A stretch of 64,000 nt of DNA from Arthrobacter oryzae (GTDB taxonomy: Bacteria; Actinomycetota; Actinomycetes; Actinomycetales; Micrococcaceae): positions 558,001 through 622,000 of the forward strand of contig NZ_RBIR01000001.1 in the NCBI RefSeq assembly GCF_003634095.1, given 5' to 3'. How positions within the stretch are numbered: the stretch's first letter is position 1; each line of letters opens with the position of its first letter. A program made the position numbers and the translations under genes. The notes under the pieces are model-generated. The model did no database searches and had not been told where the DNA came from. It saw nothing but the letters and a program-made list of their open reading frames with translations. Of this stretch, positions 8,557-16,931 are shown in pieces.

Positions 8557-9813
8557 TCAGGCGGAAATCCGGTCTGTCAGGCTGGCCCGGGCCTCACGGA
8601 CGGCCGGTACGCCGTCGCCGTACTGGCCGTACAGCCAGTCGTTGTACTGCAAGTCGTTGTCCTTCCGGCTCTTGAAGAGCAGATTGCGCAGTGTCCGGGC
8701 TAGTCCGGACACGTGCCAGGATTCACCCCAGACGCGGGCGGTGCGCTGGACCCGGGCCGTGCGGCCGGCACGGATGGTGTTGAACTCCTTGATCGCGCCG
8801 TCCCAGGCTTCCGGGTTGACGCCTCCCTGGGTGAAGACGGTGCCATTGGTGGCGTCTTGCAGCACGGCGGCGTCCTCGAGCGCCTGGCAGGCGCCCTGGG
8901 CGAGGTACTGGAGCATCGGGTGCGCGGCGTCGCCCATCAGCACCATTCGGCCGGCAACCCAGTTTTCGATCGGATCGCGGTCGTACATGGGCCAGCGGAT
9001 GCCGGTGGCCAGGTTCTTGAGCGCTTCCTGAACGGCCGGGACACAATCCTTGTACGCGGCCTCTAGCTCGTCCACACCGCCGTACTGCTCTTCGCCGCGT
9101 TCGAACGAGGCGGACTTGAAGACGGCCACGGTGTTCAACAGCTCGCCCTTGCGCAGGGGGTACTGCACGAGGTGGCAGTCCGGTCCGAGGTAGACGATCA
9201 CGTCTTCGAGATCGGCCTTGGGCGTGTTTTCGGTGATCGGGACGGTGCCGCGGTACGCGACGTAGGCCGAGGGGACGGGCTCATCGTTGGCCACGAGCGG
9301 ACGCAGGGTGGACTTGAGTCCGTCGGCGCCGATCACGACGTCGGCCTCGTAGTCCACGCCCGCTGCGGTGTGGGCAACGCCGCGGCCGTTGACGGTTTCA
9401 ACGCTCTCGACCATGACGTCGTTGACGAGCTTGACGCCCGCCGCCTCGCAGCCTTCGAGCAGGACCCGGTGCAGGTCGCTGCGGTGGATCACGACGTACG
9501 GCGCGCCGTAGCGTTCCTCGAATTCCCCGCCAAGGCTCTGGCGGGTGAGCTCCTCGCCGGTGACGGCGTCGCGGAAGACCAGGTGCTTGGGCTGGACGCC
9601 GATTTCCAGCGCCTTTTCCAGCAAGCCCCAGCGCCGCAGAACGCGGGAGGCGTTCGGGGCCATCTGCAGGCCCGCGCCGACCTCGCCGAATTCGGGGGCC
9701 CGCTCCACGAGGGTGACGTTGGCGCCGTTTTCACGCAGCGCGAGGGCTCCGGCCAGTCCGGCCATTCCCCCTCCGATGACGAGGACATCGGTGGACGTGG
9801 CGTGCTCAGACAT
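8557..9813 (-). CDS. 3-hydroxybenzoate 6-hydroxylase (FAD monooxygenase)
   Basis: 418 residues from ATG 9813; longer in-frame starts read into the transporter gene and are discarded. It is a class A flavoprotein hydroxylase with a GGGMAGL dinucleotide fold (about residues 14-20), a VVIGADGLKS motif and a GDAAHPMLQ motif for FAD ribityl binding. In this family such enzymes use NADH and O2 to hydroxylate 3-hydroxybenzoate (or salicylate) to gentisate. The neighbouring gentisate dioxygenase and aromatic-acid transporter make 3-hydroxybenzoate the likely substrate. Its ATG overlaps the transporter stop by 8 bases, which predicts translational coupling. Salicylate 5-hydroxylation is the main alternative. 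Confidence 0.85.
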   Translation of the reverse strand: MSEHATSTDVLVIGGGMAGLAGALALRENGANVTLVERAPEFGEVGAGLQMAPNASRVLRRWGLLEKALEIGVQPKHLVFRDAVTGEELTRQSLGGEFEERYGAPYVVIHRSDLHRVLLEGCEAAGVKLVNDVMVESVETVNGRGVAHTAAGVDYEADVVIGADGLKSTLRPLVANDEPVPSAYVAYRGTVPITENTPKADLEDVIVYLGPDCHLVQYPLRKGELLNTVAVFKSASFERGEEQYGGVDELEAAYKDCVPAVQEALKNLATGIRWPMYDRDPIENWVAGRMVLMGDAAHPMLQYLAQGACQALEDAAVLQDATNGTVFTQGGVNPEAWDGAIKEFNTIRAGRTARVQRTARVWGESWHVSGLARTLRNLLFKSRKDNDLQYNDWLYGQYGDGVPAVREARASLTDRISA

Positions 9814-11170
9814 TGCTTGCTCCTGTTGATGTAAGTGAGGGTGAGGTTGAGAGTTTGGACTTGAGTTTGAGGCCGACGGCGGCCAGCAGTACCGCGGCGA
9901 TGGCGGCTGCACCGGCGAAGGCGAGGAAATTGGAATTGACGCCCAGTCCGGCGGCCAGCAGGAGGCCACCGATCTGGGGTGCGGCGACGGCGCCTATGCG
10001 GCCCGTCCCCAGGGCCCAGCCCAGCGCGGTTCCGCGGAGGTGTCCGGGATAGTGACTTGCGACGGCGGCGATAATCAGGCACTGCGTGCCGTGCGTGCCG
10101 ACCCCGGCGAGGACCAGCATGAGGTACACGATCGTCACGGGCGGACCGGTCACGAGGACCACGAGGGCTCCGGCGGCGACGGCGGCAGCCGCGATCGCCG
10201 TCGGGATCGGACCAAAGCGGGTCCCGGCCCAGGCCGTGATGACCGAGCCGGCCACCGCACCCAGGTTGAGGGCGAGGGCGAACGTCAGGGCGGAACCGAG
10301 GTTGTAGCCGGCCAGTTGCATGAGGTTTGGCAGCCACGTACCGAGTCCGTACCAGGCGAACAGGGTGGCGATGGTCGCCACTGCGAACAGCACGCTTACC
10401 CCTAGGTACGGGGCGCGGAGCAGGGAGGAGAAGCCGGCGGGCTTCTTGATCAGGTGGCCCGGGCTGGAGGCCTTGTGAGCCGCCTCGCCAGGTGCACTGC
10501 CTGCCGCGCTGACCGGTGCCAGGGTCTCCGGCAGATATTTCAGTCCGAGCGGCACCACGACCATCAGGGCCAGCACCGCTACGAGGAACATGGACTGCCA
10601 GCCGAACGCCGGGATCAGCTGGATGCCGACCAGGGCGGCGATGGATCCGCCAATCGGGACGCCGGACATCATCAAGGTGGCGACGGTGGAGCGCCATTTG
10701 GGCGTGACGAGTTCGGCCACGAGCGCATTGGCCGAGGGCACCAGCCCGCCGAGTCCAATGCCGGCGAGGAGCCGCAGGACGCCGAAGACCGGGGCACTAG
10801 GGGCGAACGCGCAGAGGATCGTGAAGATCGAAAAAACGATGGCACAGCCCAGGATGGTGCGGCGCCGGCCCCACGAGTCGGCCATGCGGCCGGCGAAGAT
10901 CGCCCCGATCATCATGCCGACGAAGGCCATGGAGCCGATGGTTCCGGCCGTGGCCTTGTTCAGGCCCCAGCCGGTCCCAGAGATCAGGGAGGACTGAACG
11001 GTGCCGTAGACAATGAGATCGTAGCCGTCGAAGACCACCAGGAGCCAGCAGACGAGGACGGCCGCGGCCGAGCCTTTGGAAAACCGCGATGCAGGCCCAT
11101 CGGCGGTAGTGGGGCGGGCCAAGCCCGGTGTCGGCCGCTCCGGCGCTGCAGCGGAAGGTGTGTGATTCAT
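9806..11170 (-). CDS. MFS aromatic acid:H+ symporter (AAHS family)
   Basis: 454 residues from ATG 11170, with about 12 transmembrane segments. The loop between helices 2 and 3 reads GRMADSWGRRRT, the usual MFS signature, and the first helix contains DGYDLIVYG, the Asp-containing motif of the aromatic acid:H+ symporters (PcaK/BenK/GenK group). It should import 3-hydroxybenzoate or gentisate using the proton gradient. It is the first gene of a two-gene operon with the hydroxylase. Its start codon is only 12 bases from the divergent ATG of the IclR regulator, so the promoter region is very compact or one of the starts lies further inside. Confidence 0.85.
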   Translation of the reverse strand: MNHTPSAAAPERPTPGLARPTTADGPASRFSKGSAAAVLVCWLLVVFDGYDLIVYGTVQSSLISGTGWGLNKATAGTIGSMAFVGMMIGAIFAGRMADSWGRRRTILGCAIVFSIFTILCAFAPSAPVFGVLRLLAGIGLGGLVPSANALVAELVTPKWRSTVATLMMSGVPIGGSIAALVGIQLIPAFGWQSMFLVAVLALMVVVPLGLKYLPETLAPVSAAGSAPGEAAHKASSPGHLIKKPAGFSSLLRAPYLGVSVLFAVATIATLFAWYGLGTWLPNLMQLAGYNLGSALTFALALNLGAVAGSVITAWAGTRFGPIPTAIAAAAVAAGALVVLVTGPPVTIVYLMLVLAGVGTHGTQCLIIAAVASHYPGHLRGTALGWALGTGRIGAVAAPQIGGLLLAAGLGVNSNFLAFAGAAAIAAVLLAAVGLKLKSKLSTSPSLTSTGASNV

Positions 11171-11182
11171 CCCACTACTGTC

Positions 11183-12040
11183 ATGGAGATTGCAGACGAA
11201 CAACAATACAATTCTGATGTGCAGAACAACTCGCCAACCAAGTCCACCCGGAAGCCCGTCCAAAAGCGGCCGACCTATTCCATCGAGGCGGTGGATAATG
11301 CGCTGCAACTCCTGCAGCTGCTCCGCGACGGCGGCGCGCTGCGGCTCAAGGACGCCGCCGCCGAGCTCGGCGTAGCCCCCTCCACCGCCCACCGGCTCCT
11401 GGCGATGCTGGTCTACCGGGGCTTTGCCGTGCAGGATGAAAACCGCCGCTATGTTCCCGGGGCGGCCATGGGGGTCGGGCCGGCGGGCCTGAGCTGGACC
11501 AGGCTGCTGCGCTCGCTCGCCCAGCCGCACATGGAGCTGCTCTCGGCTCAACTGAACGAGACCGTCAACCTCATGGTGCGGGTGGGCACCAAAGTTCGCT
11601 TCCTGGCCACGGTGGAAGGGAACAACGTGTTGCGCATTGGTGACCGGCAGGGCACGGTCATGCCCGCCAACAGGACGTCGGGCGGCAAGGCCATGCTTGC
11701 CGAACTGGAACCCCACATGATCGACCAACTCTTTCGCAGCAACAATGCCGAAATTGGCGGGGACACCATTCCCGCCGCCGAGTACCCGGCGTTCCTGCGC
11801 GAGCTTGAGTCAATCCGCAGCAACGGCTTCGCGGCCAATTTCGAGGGGACGGAGGAGGGGGTGAGCGCCCTCGGGATGGCCCTGCATAACCGGCACGGGC
11901 ACGTCGTCGGTGCACTCAGCGTCGCCACCCCCTCGACCCGCTTCCGCCGGGTGTTCGACGCCGGACTCGTCCCCGCGCTGCGGGAAACCTGCCGGCAGCT
12001 GGAGATTGACATCGCGGCCAATCCGGCAGATCCGGAGTAG
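11183..12040 (+). CDS. IclR-family regulator of the gentisate locus
   Basis: 285 residues from ATG 11183; a GTG at 11219 would shorten it by 12 residues. There is no clear ribosome binding site for either. The N-terminal helix-turn-helix spans about residues 36-95 (SIEAVDNALQLLQLL ... LGVAPSTAHRLLAML), followed by the IclR effector domain with TVNLMVRVG, GKAMLAELE and FEGTEEGVSALGMAL. It lies between the transporter/hydroxylase operon and the ring-cleavage operon. A palindrome covers the alternative GTG start and recurs before the dioxygenase gene. IclR proteins of this type usually act as effector-dependent activators or repressors; gentisate or 3-hydroxybenzoate is the expected inducer. Confidence 0.85.
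   Translation: MEIADEQQYNSDVQNNSPTKSTRKPVQKRPTYSIEAVDNALQLLQLLRDGGALRLKDAAAELGVAPSTAHRLLAMLVYRGFAVQDENRRYVPGAAMGVGPAGLSWTRLLRSLAQPHMELLSAQLNETVNLMVRVGTKVRFLATVEGNNVLRIGDRQGTVMPANRTSGGKAMLAELEPHMIDQLFRSNNAEIGGDTIPAAEYPAFLRELESIRSNGFAANFEGTEEGVSALGMALHNRHGHVVGALSVATPSTRFRRVFDAGLVPALRETCRQLEIDIAANPADPE
11211..11227. promoter_or_regulatory. Predicted IclR operator, copy 1
   Basis: ATTCTG-ATGTG-CAGAAC: arms of six bases match in five or six positions around a five-base centre. The same palindrome recurs at 12074-12090. It overlaps the possible GTG start of the regulator, which suggests autoregulation and control of the divergent transporter/hydroxylase operon. Confidence 0.65.
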
Positions 12041-12073
12041 GCGCAGCCGGGAATCCGACGTGACAGGCAGATA

Positions 12074-12090
12074 ATTCTGACTGACAGAAT
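12074..12090. promoter_or_regulatory. Predicted IclR operator, copy 2
   Basis: ATTCTG-ACTGA-CAGAAT is a perfect 6-5-6 palindrome upstream of the gentisate dioxygenase gene. TTGGGG (from about 12094) and TAGAGT (about 12118-12123) with an 18-base gap could be the promoter, which places the palindrome just upstream of the -35 element, an activator-like position. Confidence 0.65.
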
Positions 12091-12164
12091 ATGTTGGGGG
12101 TCACACGCCCGGCTCCGTAGAGTCGAACTACGCCAAGAACTGTTCACCTACCGAGGAGGCCCAC

Positions 12165-13295
12165 GTGTCCATCAGCGCCGAGAACACGACCCATGAATCA
12201 GTGGCCGCGGGGCACGTTGCTCCGGAGCCGACGCCCGAAGAAGCCGCGCAGCTCAAGGAGCTGTACCGGGACTTTGATCGGGAGAACCTGATCCCGCTGT
12301 GGACCGAGATCGCGGATTTGATGCCGATGGTCCCGAGCCCGAAGGCGGTGCCCCACGTGTGGCGGTGGAGCGACCTGTACCCGCTGGCCGCCCGCGCCGG
12401 GGACCTGGTCCCGGTGGGCCGCGGCGGGGAACGCCGTGCCATCGCCCTGGCGAACCCGGGCCTGGGGAACACCCCGTACGCCACCCCCACCCTGTGGGCG
12501 GCCATCCAGTACCTCGGCGCCCGCGAGACCGCCCCCGAACACCGCCACTCGCAGAACGCCTTCCGCTTCGTCGTCGAGGGAGAGGGCGTGTGGACGGTCG
12601 TGAACGGGGACCCGGTGCGGATGTCCCGCGGCGACTTCCTGCTGACCCCGGGCTGGAACTTCCACGGCCACCACAACGACACCGATGAGCCGATGGCCTG
12701 GATCGACGGGCTGGACATCCCGTTCGTGCACTACGCCGACGCCGGGTTCTTCGAGTTCGGCACCGAACGCGTCACCGATGAGGCCACCCCGGACATCTCC
12801 CGCGCCGAACGGCTCTGGGCGCACCCGGGCCTGCGCCCGCTCTCCGGGCTGGATGACACCACGAGCTCCCCCATCGCGGCCTACCGCTGGGAATACACGG
12901 ACCGGGCCCTGACCGAGCAGCTGCTCCTCGAGGACGAGGGCCACCCGGCCACGGTCTCCCAGGGCCACGCCGCCGTGCGCTACACCAACCCCACTACCGG
13001 CGGGGACGTGATGCCGACCATCCGGGCCGAGTTCCACCGCCTGCGCGCCGGCGCCTCCACCGAGTCCGTCCGCGAGGTCGGTTCCAGCGTGTGGCAGGTC
13101 TTCGAAGGATCCGGCTCGGTGGTCCTAAACGGCGAAACCCGGACCCTGGCGAAGGGTGACCTGTTCGTCGTCCCGTCCTGGGCCGCCTGGTCACTGCAGG
13201 CAGACACCGAATTCGATCTCTTCCGCTTCAGCGACGCCCCCATTTTCGAACGGCTGAACTTCAACCGCACCTACATCGAAGGACGCACCAAGTAA
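12165..13295 (+). CDS. Gentisate 1,2-dioxygenase
   Basis: 376 residues from GTG 12165, preceded by GAGGAGG. It is a two-cupin enzyme. The N-terminal cupin has the iron ligands His126 and His128 (PEHRHSQ) and His167 (NFHGHH). The second cupin (about residues 275-360) carries GDLFVVPSW but no ligand set, as usual in this family. The enzyme opens gentisate between C1 and C2 with Fe(II) and O2 to give maleylpyruvate. It starts a three-gene operon with one-base overlaps to the hydrolase and isomerase genes, controlled by the predicted IclR site upstream. Confidence 0.95.
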   Translation: MSISAENTTHESVAAGHVAPEPTPEEAAQLKELYRDFDRENLIPLWTEIADLMPMVPSPKAVPHVWRWSDLYPLAARAGDLVPVGRGGERRAIALANPGLGNTPYATPTLWAAIQYLGARETAPEHRHSQNAFRFVVEGEGVWTVVNGDPVRMSRGDFLLTPGWNFHGHHNDTDEPMAWIDGLDIPFVHYADAGFFEFGTERVTDEATPDISRAERLWAHPGLRPLSGLDDTTSSPIAAYRWEYTDRALTEQLLLEDEGHPATVSQGHAAVRYTNPTTGGDVMPTIRAEFHRLRAGASTESVREVGSSVWQVFEGSGSVVLNGETRTLAKGDLFVVPSWAAWSLQADTEFDLFRFSDAPIFERLNFNRTYIEGRTK

Positions 13296-14119
13296 TGAGA
13301 CTCCTCACCCTCCGCACCCCCGCCGGCAATAAGGCTGTCCGCCAGGACGGCGACACCCTGACCGAGATCGACGGCTTCGCCGACGTTGGGGAACTCCTCC
13401 GCACCCCGGGCTGGGAAGCGACCGCAAAGGCAGCGGCCGGCGCCACGCACCCGGCCGAGGGCGCGGACCTGGACGCCGTCGTCCCCTCCCCCGGCAAGAT
13501 CATCTGCGTGGGCCACAACTACCGCAACCACATCAAGGAAATGGGCCGGGAAGTCCCCGAGTACCCCACCCTGTTCGCCAAGTACCAGGAATCCCTGATC
13601 GGCCCGAACGATGACCTGGCCCTGCCGCAGGAATCCGACGCCGTCGACTGGGAGGCCGAACTCGCCGTCGTGATCGGCAAAAAGGGCCGCCGGATCAGCG
13701 AGGCCGACGCAGCGGACCACATCGCGGGCTACGCCGTGCTGAACGATGTGTCCATGCGGGACTACCAGTTCCGCACCATCCAGTGGCTGCAGGGCAAGAC
13801 CTGGGAAAAGTCCACCCCCTTCGGCCCGGCCCTGGTCACCAAGGACGAATTCGCCGCCGGCCCGCTGATGACCTCCGCGGTGGACGGCGAAGTCCAGCAG
13901 CAGACCCCCACCGGCGACCTCGTCTTCACCCCCGAGTACCTGGTGTCCTATATCTCCACCATCATCACGCTGAACCCGGGCGACGTGATCGCCACCGGCA
14001 CCCCGGGCGGCGTGGGTCACGCCCAGGACCCGAAGCGCTACCTCCAGGAAGGCCAGGTCCTGGTGACCACCATCGAGGGACTGGGCCAGCTGAAGAACCG
14101 CGTCATCAAGGAAGCCTGA
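13295..14119 (+). CDS. Fumarylpyruvate hydrolase (FAH family)
   Basis: 274 residues. The ATG at 13295 overlaps the TAA of the dioxygenase (TAATG). It has the fumarylacetoacetase C-terminal fold: KIICVGHNYRNHIKEMG, LFAKYQESLIGPND, the metal-binding DWEAELAVVIG and a final GDVIATGTPGGVG. Cleavage of fumarylpyruvate into fumarate and pyruvate is the last step of the gentisate route. The family also contains 2-hydroxyhepta-2,4-diene-dioate isomerases and maleylpyruvate hydrolases, but the neighbouring isomerase gene supports fumarylpyruvate as the substrate. Confidence 0.9.
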   Translation: MRLLTLRTPAGNKAVRQDGDTLTEIDGFADVGELLRTPGWEATAKAAAGATHPAEGADLDAVVPSPGKIICVGHNYRNHIKEMGREVPEYPTLFAKYQESLIGPNDDLALPQESDAVDWEAELAVVIGKKGRRISEADAADHIAGYAVLNDVSMRDYQFRTIQWLQGKTWEKSTPFGPALVTKDEFAAGPLMTSAVDGEVQQQTPTGDLVFTPEYLVSYISTIITLNPGDVIATGTPGGVGHAQDPKRYLQEGQVLVTTIEGLGQLKNRVIKEA

Positions 14120-14877
14120 TGGTTGCCCGCCATGACCTGACAACGGACCCGGAGCTGCTCGCGGCCCTGCTGCAGGCACGGCGCGGCACGGCGTTCTTTG
14201 CCCGCAAGCTCAACGAGCTCTCGGATGCGGACCTCGACGGCGACTCGCTGCTGCCGGGCTGGACCCGCCGGCACATCACGGCGCACATCGGCTACAACGC
14301 CCGGGCCATCGCCCGGCTGGTTGAGTGGGCTGCCACCGGCGTCGAGACCCCGATGTATCCCTCCACGGAGGTCCGGGACCACGAGATCGACTTCGGCGCC
14401 ACGCTGAGCCCGATCGCGCTCCGGCACCTCTTCGACCACTCCGCCGTGCACCTGAACGTCGAATGGCGGGACCTGCCCGGGGACGCCTGGCACCACACAG
14501 TCCGGACCATCCAGGGCCGCGAGGTGCCCGCCACGGAAACGGTCTGGATGCGCAGCCGGGAAGTCTGGATGCACGCCGTCGACCTCGCCAACGGCGCGGC
14601 CTTCGGGGACATCCCGGAACCCGTGCTCGAACGGCTCCTGAAGGACATCACCGGCGCCTGGAAGACCCGCGGTACCGACAAGGACCTCGTCCTCAAAGTC
14701 ACGGACCGGAACCTCACCTTCGGGGACACGACGTCGGAATCCCCCGCCATCGTCTCCGGACCGCTGGCCGCCGTCGTCGAATGGGCCGCCGGCCGGGGCA
14801 GCGGCGGCGTCACCGCCGCCGGGCCGGGCCGTGCCGCCCTAAACAGCACGGTGCCGGCCGCGCCGAAGTGGATCTGA
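14119..14877 (+). CDS. Mycothiol-dependent maleylpyruvate isomerase
   Basis: 252 residues from ATG 14119, overlapping the hydrolase stop by one base (TGATG). It belongs to the DinB-like MDMPI family: LPGWTRRHITAH contains the metal ligand His52, and REVWMH supplies Glu148 and His152 of the E-x3-H pair. The C-terminal SCP2-like part ends near APKWI. It converts maleylpyruvate to fumarylpyruvate with mycothiol as cofactor, where Gram-negative pathways use glutathione. This completes the pathway 3-hydroxybenzoate to gentisate to maleylpyruvate to fumarylpyruvate to central metabolites within one 6-kb locus. Confidence 0.92.
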   Translation: MVARHDLTTDPELLAALLQARRGTAFFARKLNELSDADLDGDSLLPGWTRRHITAHIGYNARAIARLVEWAATGVETPMYPSTEVRDHEIDFGATLSPIALRHLFDHSAVHLNVEWRDLPGDAWHHTVRTIQGREVPATETVWMRSREVWMHAVDLANGAAFGDIPEPVLERLLKDITGAWKTRGTDKDLVLKVTDRNLTFGDTTSESPAIVSGPLAAVVEWAAGRGSGGVTAAGPGRAALNSTVPAAPKWI

Positions 14878-15000
14878 GCCCGTCGCAGCCCTGATTGCGC
14901 CGCAAGGAAGTCGCAGCCTGGGCCGCAGCTTCTGGATGCAGGCAGCGGTCAGCGGAGGTGCTGATCCGGGTCCGAGCCTTCGCGGCGGGACCCGAAATAG

Positions 15001-15043
15001 TTGACCGGGAATACGCAATCCTCGATAATAGTTGAAGCTTCAA
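15001..15043 (+). promoter_or_regulatory. Promoter with overlapping 12-bp palindrome
   Basis: TTGACC (15001-15006), 17 bases, GATAAT (15024-15029): a near-consensus housekeeping promoter. TTGAAGCTTCAA (15032-15043) is a perfect palindrome that begins two bases after the -10 element and covers the expected start site. The form is typical of MarR-type operators. No regulator gene is adjacent. Confidence 0.7.
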
Positions 15044-15083
15044 TAAACATCCTTGCGTCAACTTCCCCCAAGCAGGAGCTTTC

Positions 15084-16283
15084 ATGCGTATCCCCGAGAC
15101 ATCCACGGTCGTGGGCGACCCTTCCCTGAGCGCTTCACCGGAGGTGGCGACGGCCGGTTCCTCCGACCCGGCGGCGCCGCTGGTGGTGCTGCTGCATGGC
15201 CGGGGCTCAAGCGAGCGTGACATCATTGCCCTCGCCGACCAGCTTCCACCCGATGCCGCCTATGCTGCAGTACGGGCGCCGATTGCCGAGGGCGGCGGCT
15301 ACGCGTGGTTTGCCAACCGCGGCATCGGCCGCCCGGTTGCGGAGTCACTGGCCGCTGGCATGGCATGGTTCCGGACCTGGCTCGACGCCGTTGCCCCCGA
15401 CGGCCGGCCGGTAGTGCTGGTCGGCTTCAGCGGCGGTGCAGCATTCGCTGGCGGACTGGTGCTTGCGGATCCGCAACGTTTTTCCGGCGCGGCCATTCTG
15501 TACGGCACCCTGCCGTTCGACGCCGGAGTCCCCGTCACCCCGGCCCGGCTGGCTGGTGTCCCGGTATTCGTAGCCCAGGGTGATCAGGACAGGGTCATTC
15601 CGCCAGAGCTGCTGGCGCGCACCTGGCAGTACCTGCTGACCGACTCGGCAGCGCCTGCCTATGCCCGTCGCGACCCCGGGGGGCATCACATCAGCCCCCG
15701 GACGCTCGGCGAACTCGGGGGCTGGATCCACGAGCGTTTGTCCTTCCTTGGCCGCCCGGGAGCAGCCGTCCGCACCGCCAGCAGCGTTCATTGGGCACAG
15801 CTGCCGGAGGGGCACCTGCCCGTCCGGGCTGGTCAGCGTCCCGCGGTGTCGTGGACGATTCCGCAGGAGCAACTCAGTGACAATGCGCCGCTGGACCTTC
15901 AGGAAAGATTGTTCTCACAGATTCGTTCCCTGGCAGGCGTCTCGAGCTCGCAGTCCGCGATCTCGGTGCCCGGTGCGCGGGGCTTCATGGTGACGCCGCC
16001 GCTTGGTGCCCCCGCGGATGCGTTCCTGGTTCGTTCCGCCGGTGAGTTTGCCCACCAGCATCCGACGCGCGACGGCTCGCTCCATCTGGCGCTGCCGCCG
16101 GAACTCGTCGCGGATGCAGTGGCCAAGGGCTGGGCGGTGTCCCACCCTCTGGCCGGCATCCGGTTGGCCCGAGGCATGGTCATGGTCTACGGGCCCCGCG
16201 ACGAGAACGAGCTGCGCGTCGTCGCGGCCTTGGTGGCGACCAGTCACGCGTACGCCATGGGCGGCATCGCTGATGCCTCCTAG
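15084..16283 (+). CDS. Fusion: carboxylesterase-type hydrolase + DUF5519 domain
   Basis: 399 residues from ATG 15084 with AGCAGGAG upstream. Residues 30-230 are an alpha/beta hydrolase of the phospholipase/carboxylesterase type: VVLLHGRGSS oxyanion loop, nucleophile Ser116 in GFSGGA, an aspartate in GDQDRVIP and a histidine in GGHHIS. Residues about 245-395 match the 'luciferase family' DUF5519 domain: HLPVRAGQRPA, SVPGARGFMV, EFAHQHPTRDGSLHL, GWAVSHPLAG and MVMVYGPRDENELRVV. The two parts are joined in one frame. The hydrolase half resembles MhqD-like enzymes that are controlled by MarR repressors sensing quinones, and a palindrome sits on this promoter. The role of the DUF5519 half is unknown. 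Confidence 0.8.
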   Translation: MRIPETSTVVGDPSLSASPEVATAGSSDPAAPLVVLLHGRGSSERDIIALADQLPPDAAYAAVRAPIAEGGGYAWFANRGIGRPVAESLAAGMAWFRTWLDAVAPDGRPVVLVGFSGGAAFAGGLVLADPQRFSGAAILYGTLPFDAGVPVTPARLAGVPVFVAQGDQDRVIPPELLARTWQYLLTDSAAPAYARRDPGGHHISPRTLGELGGWIHERLSFLGRPGAAVRTASSVHWAQLPEGHLPVRAGQRPAVSWTIPQEQLSDNAPLDLQERLFSQIRSLAGVSSSQSAISVPGARGFMVTPPLGAPADAFLVRSAGEFAHQHPTRDGSLHLALPPELVADAVAKGWAVSHPLAGIRLARGMVMVYGPRDENELRVVAALVATSHAYAMGGIADAS

Positions 16284-16335
16284 GGGCTAGTGCGGTTGAG
16301 CCTCGCCTACCCCTCCGGTCAGGATTCCCGGCCCG

Positions 16336-16821
16336 GTGCGCGGCCCTGTGCCTGGCGTTTCACGCTGCGGCGCGCTCGGGAGCGCGCCGCAACCTTGCCC
16401 AATCGCGCCTGGATTGAGAGCAAGCCGCCAGCTCGCCACCGCCCTGGACGACGTTCCCGTGGTCGGCTCAGGTCCTGTGGCGATCGCCGATTTCGCGGGC
16501 CGCTACTTTGATTTTTCCAAGAGCTCCCCGGGGCTCGCCCGACTCACGTGTTGGGAGGGGCTTGAGCTGGGACACCCGGTCGGTGCCCAGGCGCGCGCCC
16601 TCCGCTCGGCGAATAAAGTGAGTGAGATCCGCGGTGCACTCCCCACAGCGAGTGAGGCGGCAGCGGAAGACCTGCTGCTGACCATCGTCGCGCTGTGCCA
16701 CGCCTGGGTGTCGAGCCCCAATGTCCCTCTGGTGATCACCGGAACGCCGGACGAGGAACGAAGGCGGGTGTCGATCATGCGAACCAGCGAACTGCTCGCT
16801 CTCGACGCCGCGGCCCCGTAA
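16336..16821 (+). pseudogene. TetR-family remnant lacking the DNA-binding domain
   Basis: The frame from about 16430 to the stop at 16821 encodes the ligand-binding half of a TetR/AcrR regulator: ADFAGRYFDFSKSSPGLARLTCWEGLELG, a KV-xxI helix, then EDLLLTIVALCHAWVSSP and a late RRRVSIMRTSELLAL helix. No helix-turn-helix is found upstream in any frame; the bases before it give only compositional noise. It therefore looks like a gene that has lost its 5' half. No start with a ribosome binding site is visible. It may once have controlled the neighbouring esterase fusion or the P450 operon. Confidence 0.6.
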
Positions 16822-16822
16822 T

Positions 16823-16865
16823 GGACCAGGAAATGCCCCGTCGGCGAAGGGGCTCTTCCTGGTCC
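16823..16865. terminator. Bidirectional stem-loop between convergent genes
   Basis: GGACCAGGAA (from 16823) pairs with TTCCTGGTCC (ending at 16865), with an inner CCCC/GGGG stem. It lies between the TetR remnant and the convergent TetR gene and can serve both directions. Confidence 0.7.
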
Positions 16866-16931
16866 AAGCTCGCTGTCTTTCGGCGGCCCGGCCCGGCCCA
16901 GCCCGGGGAGACGATTTGGGGCGTACCCCGC

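Noticed and set aside
16823..16865. Attachment site or inverted-repeat end of a mobile element
   Set aside because: The hairpin lies neatly between two convergent genes, no integrase or transposase is present and no second copy was seen, so a terminator is the simpler reading.
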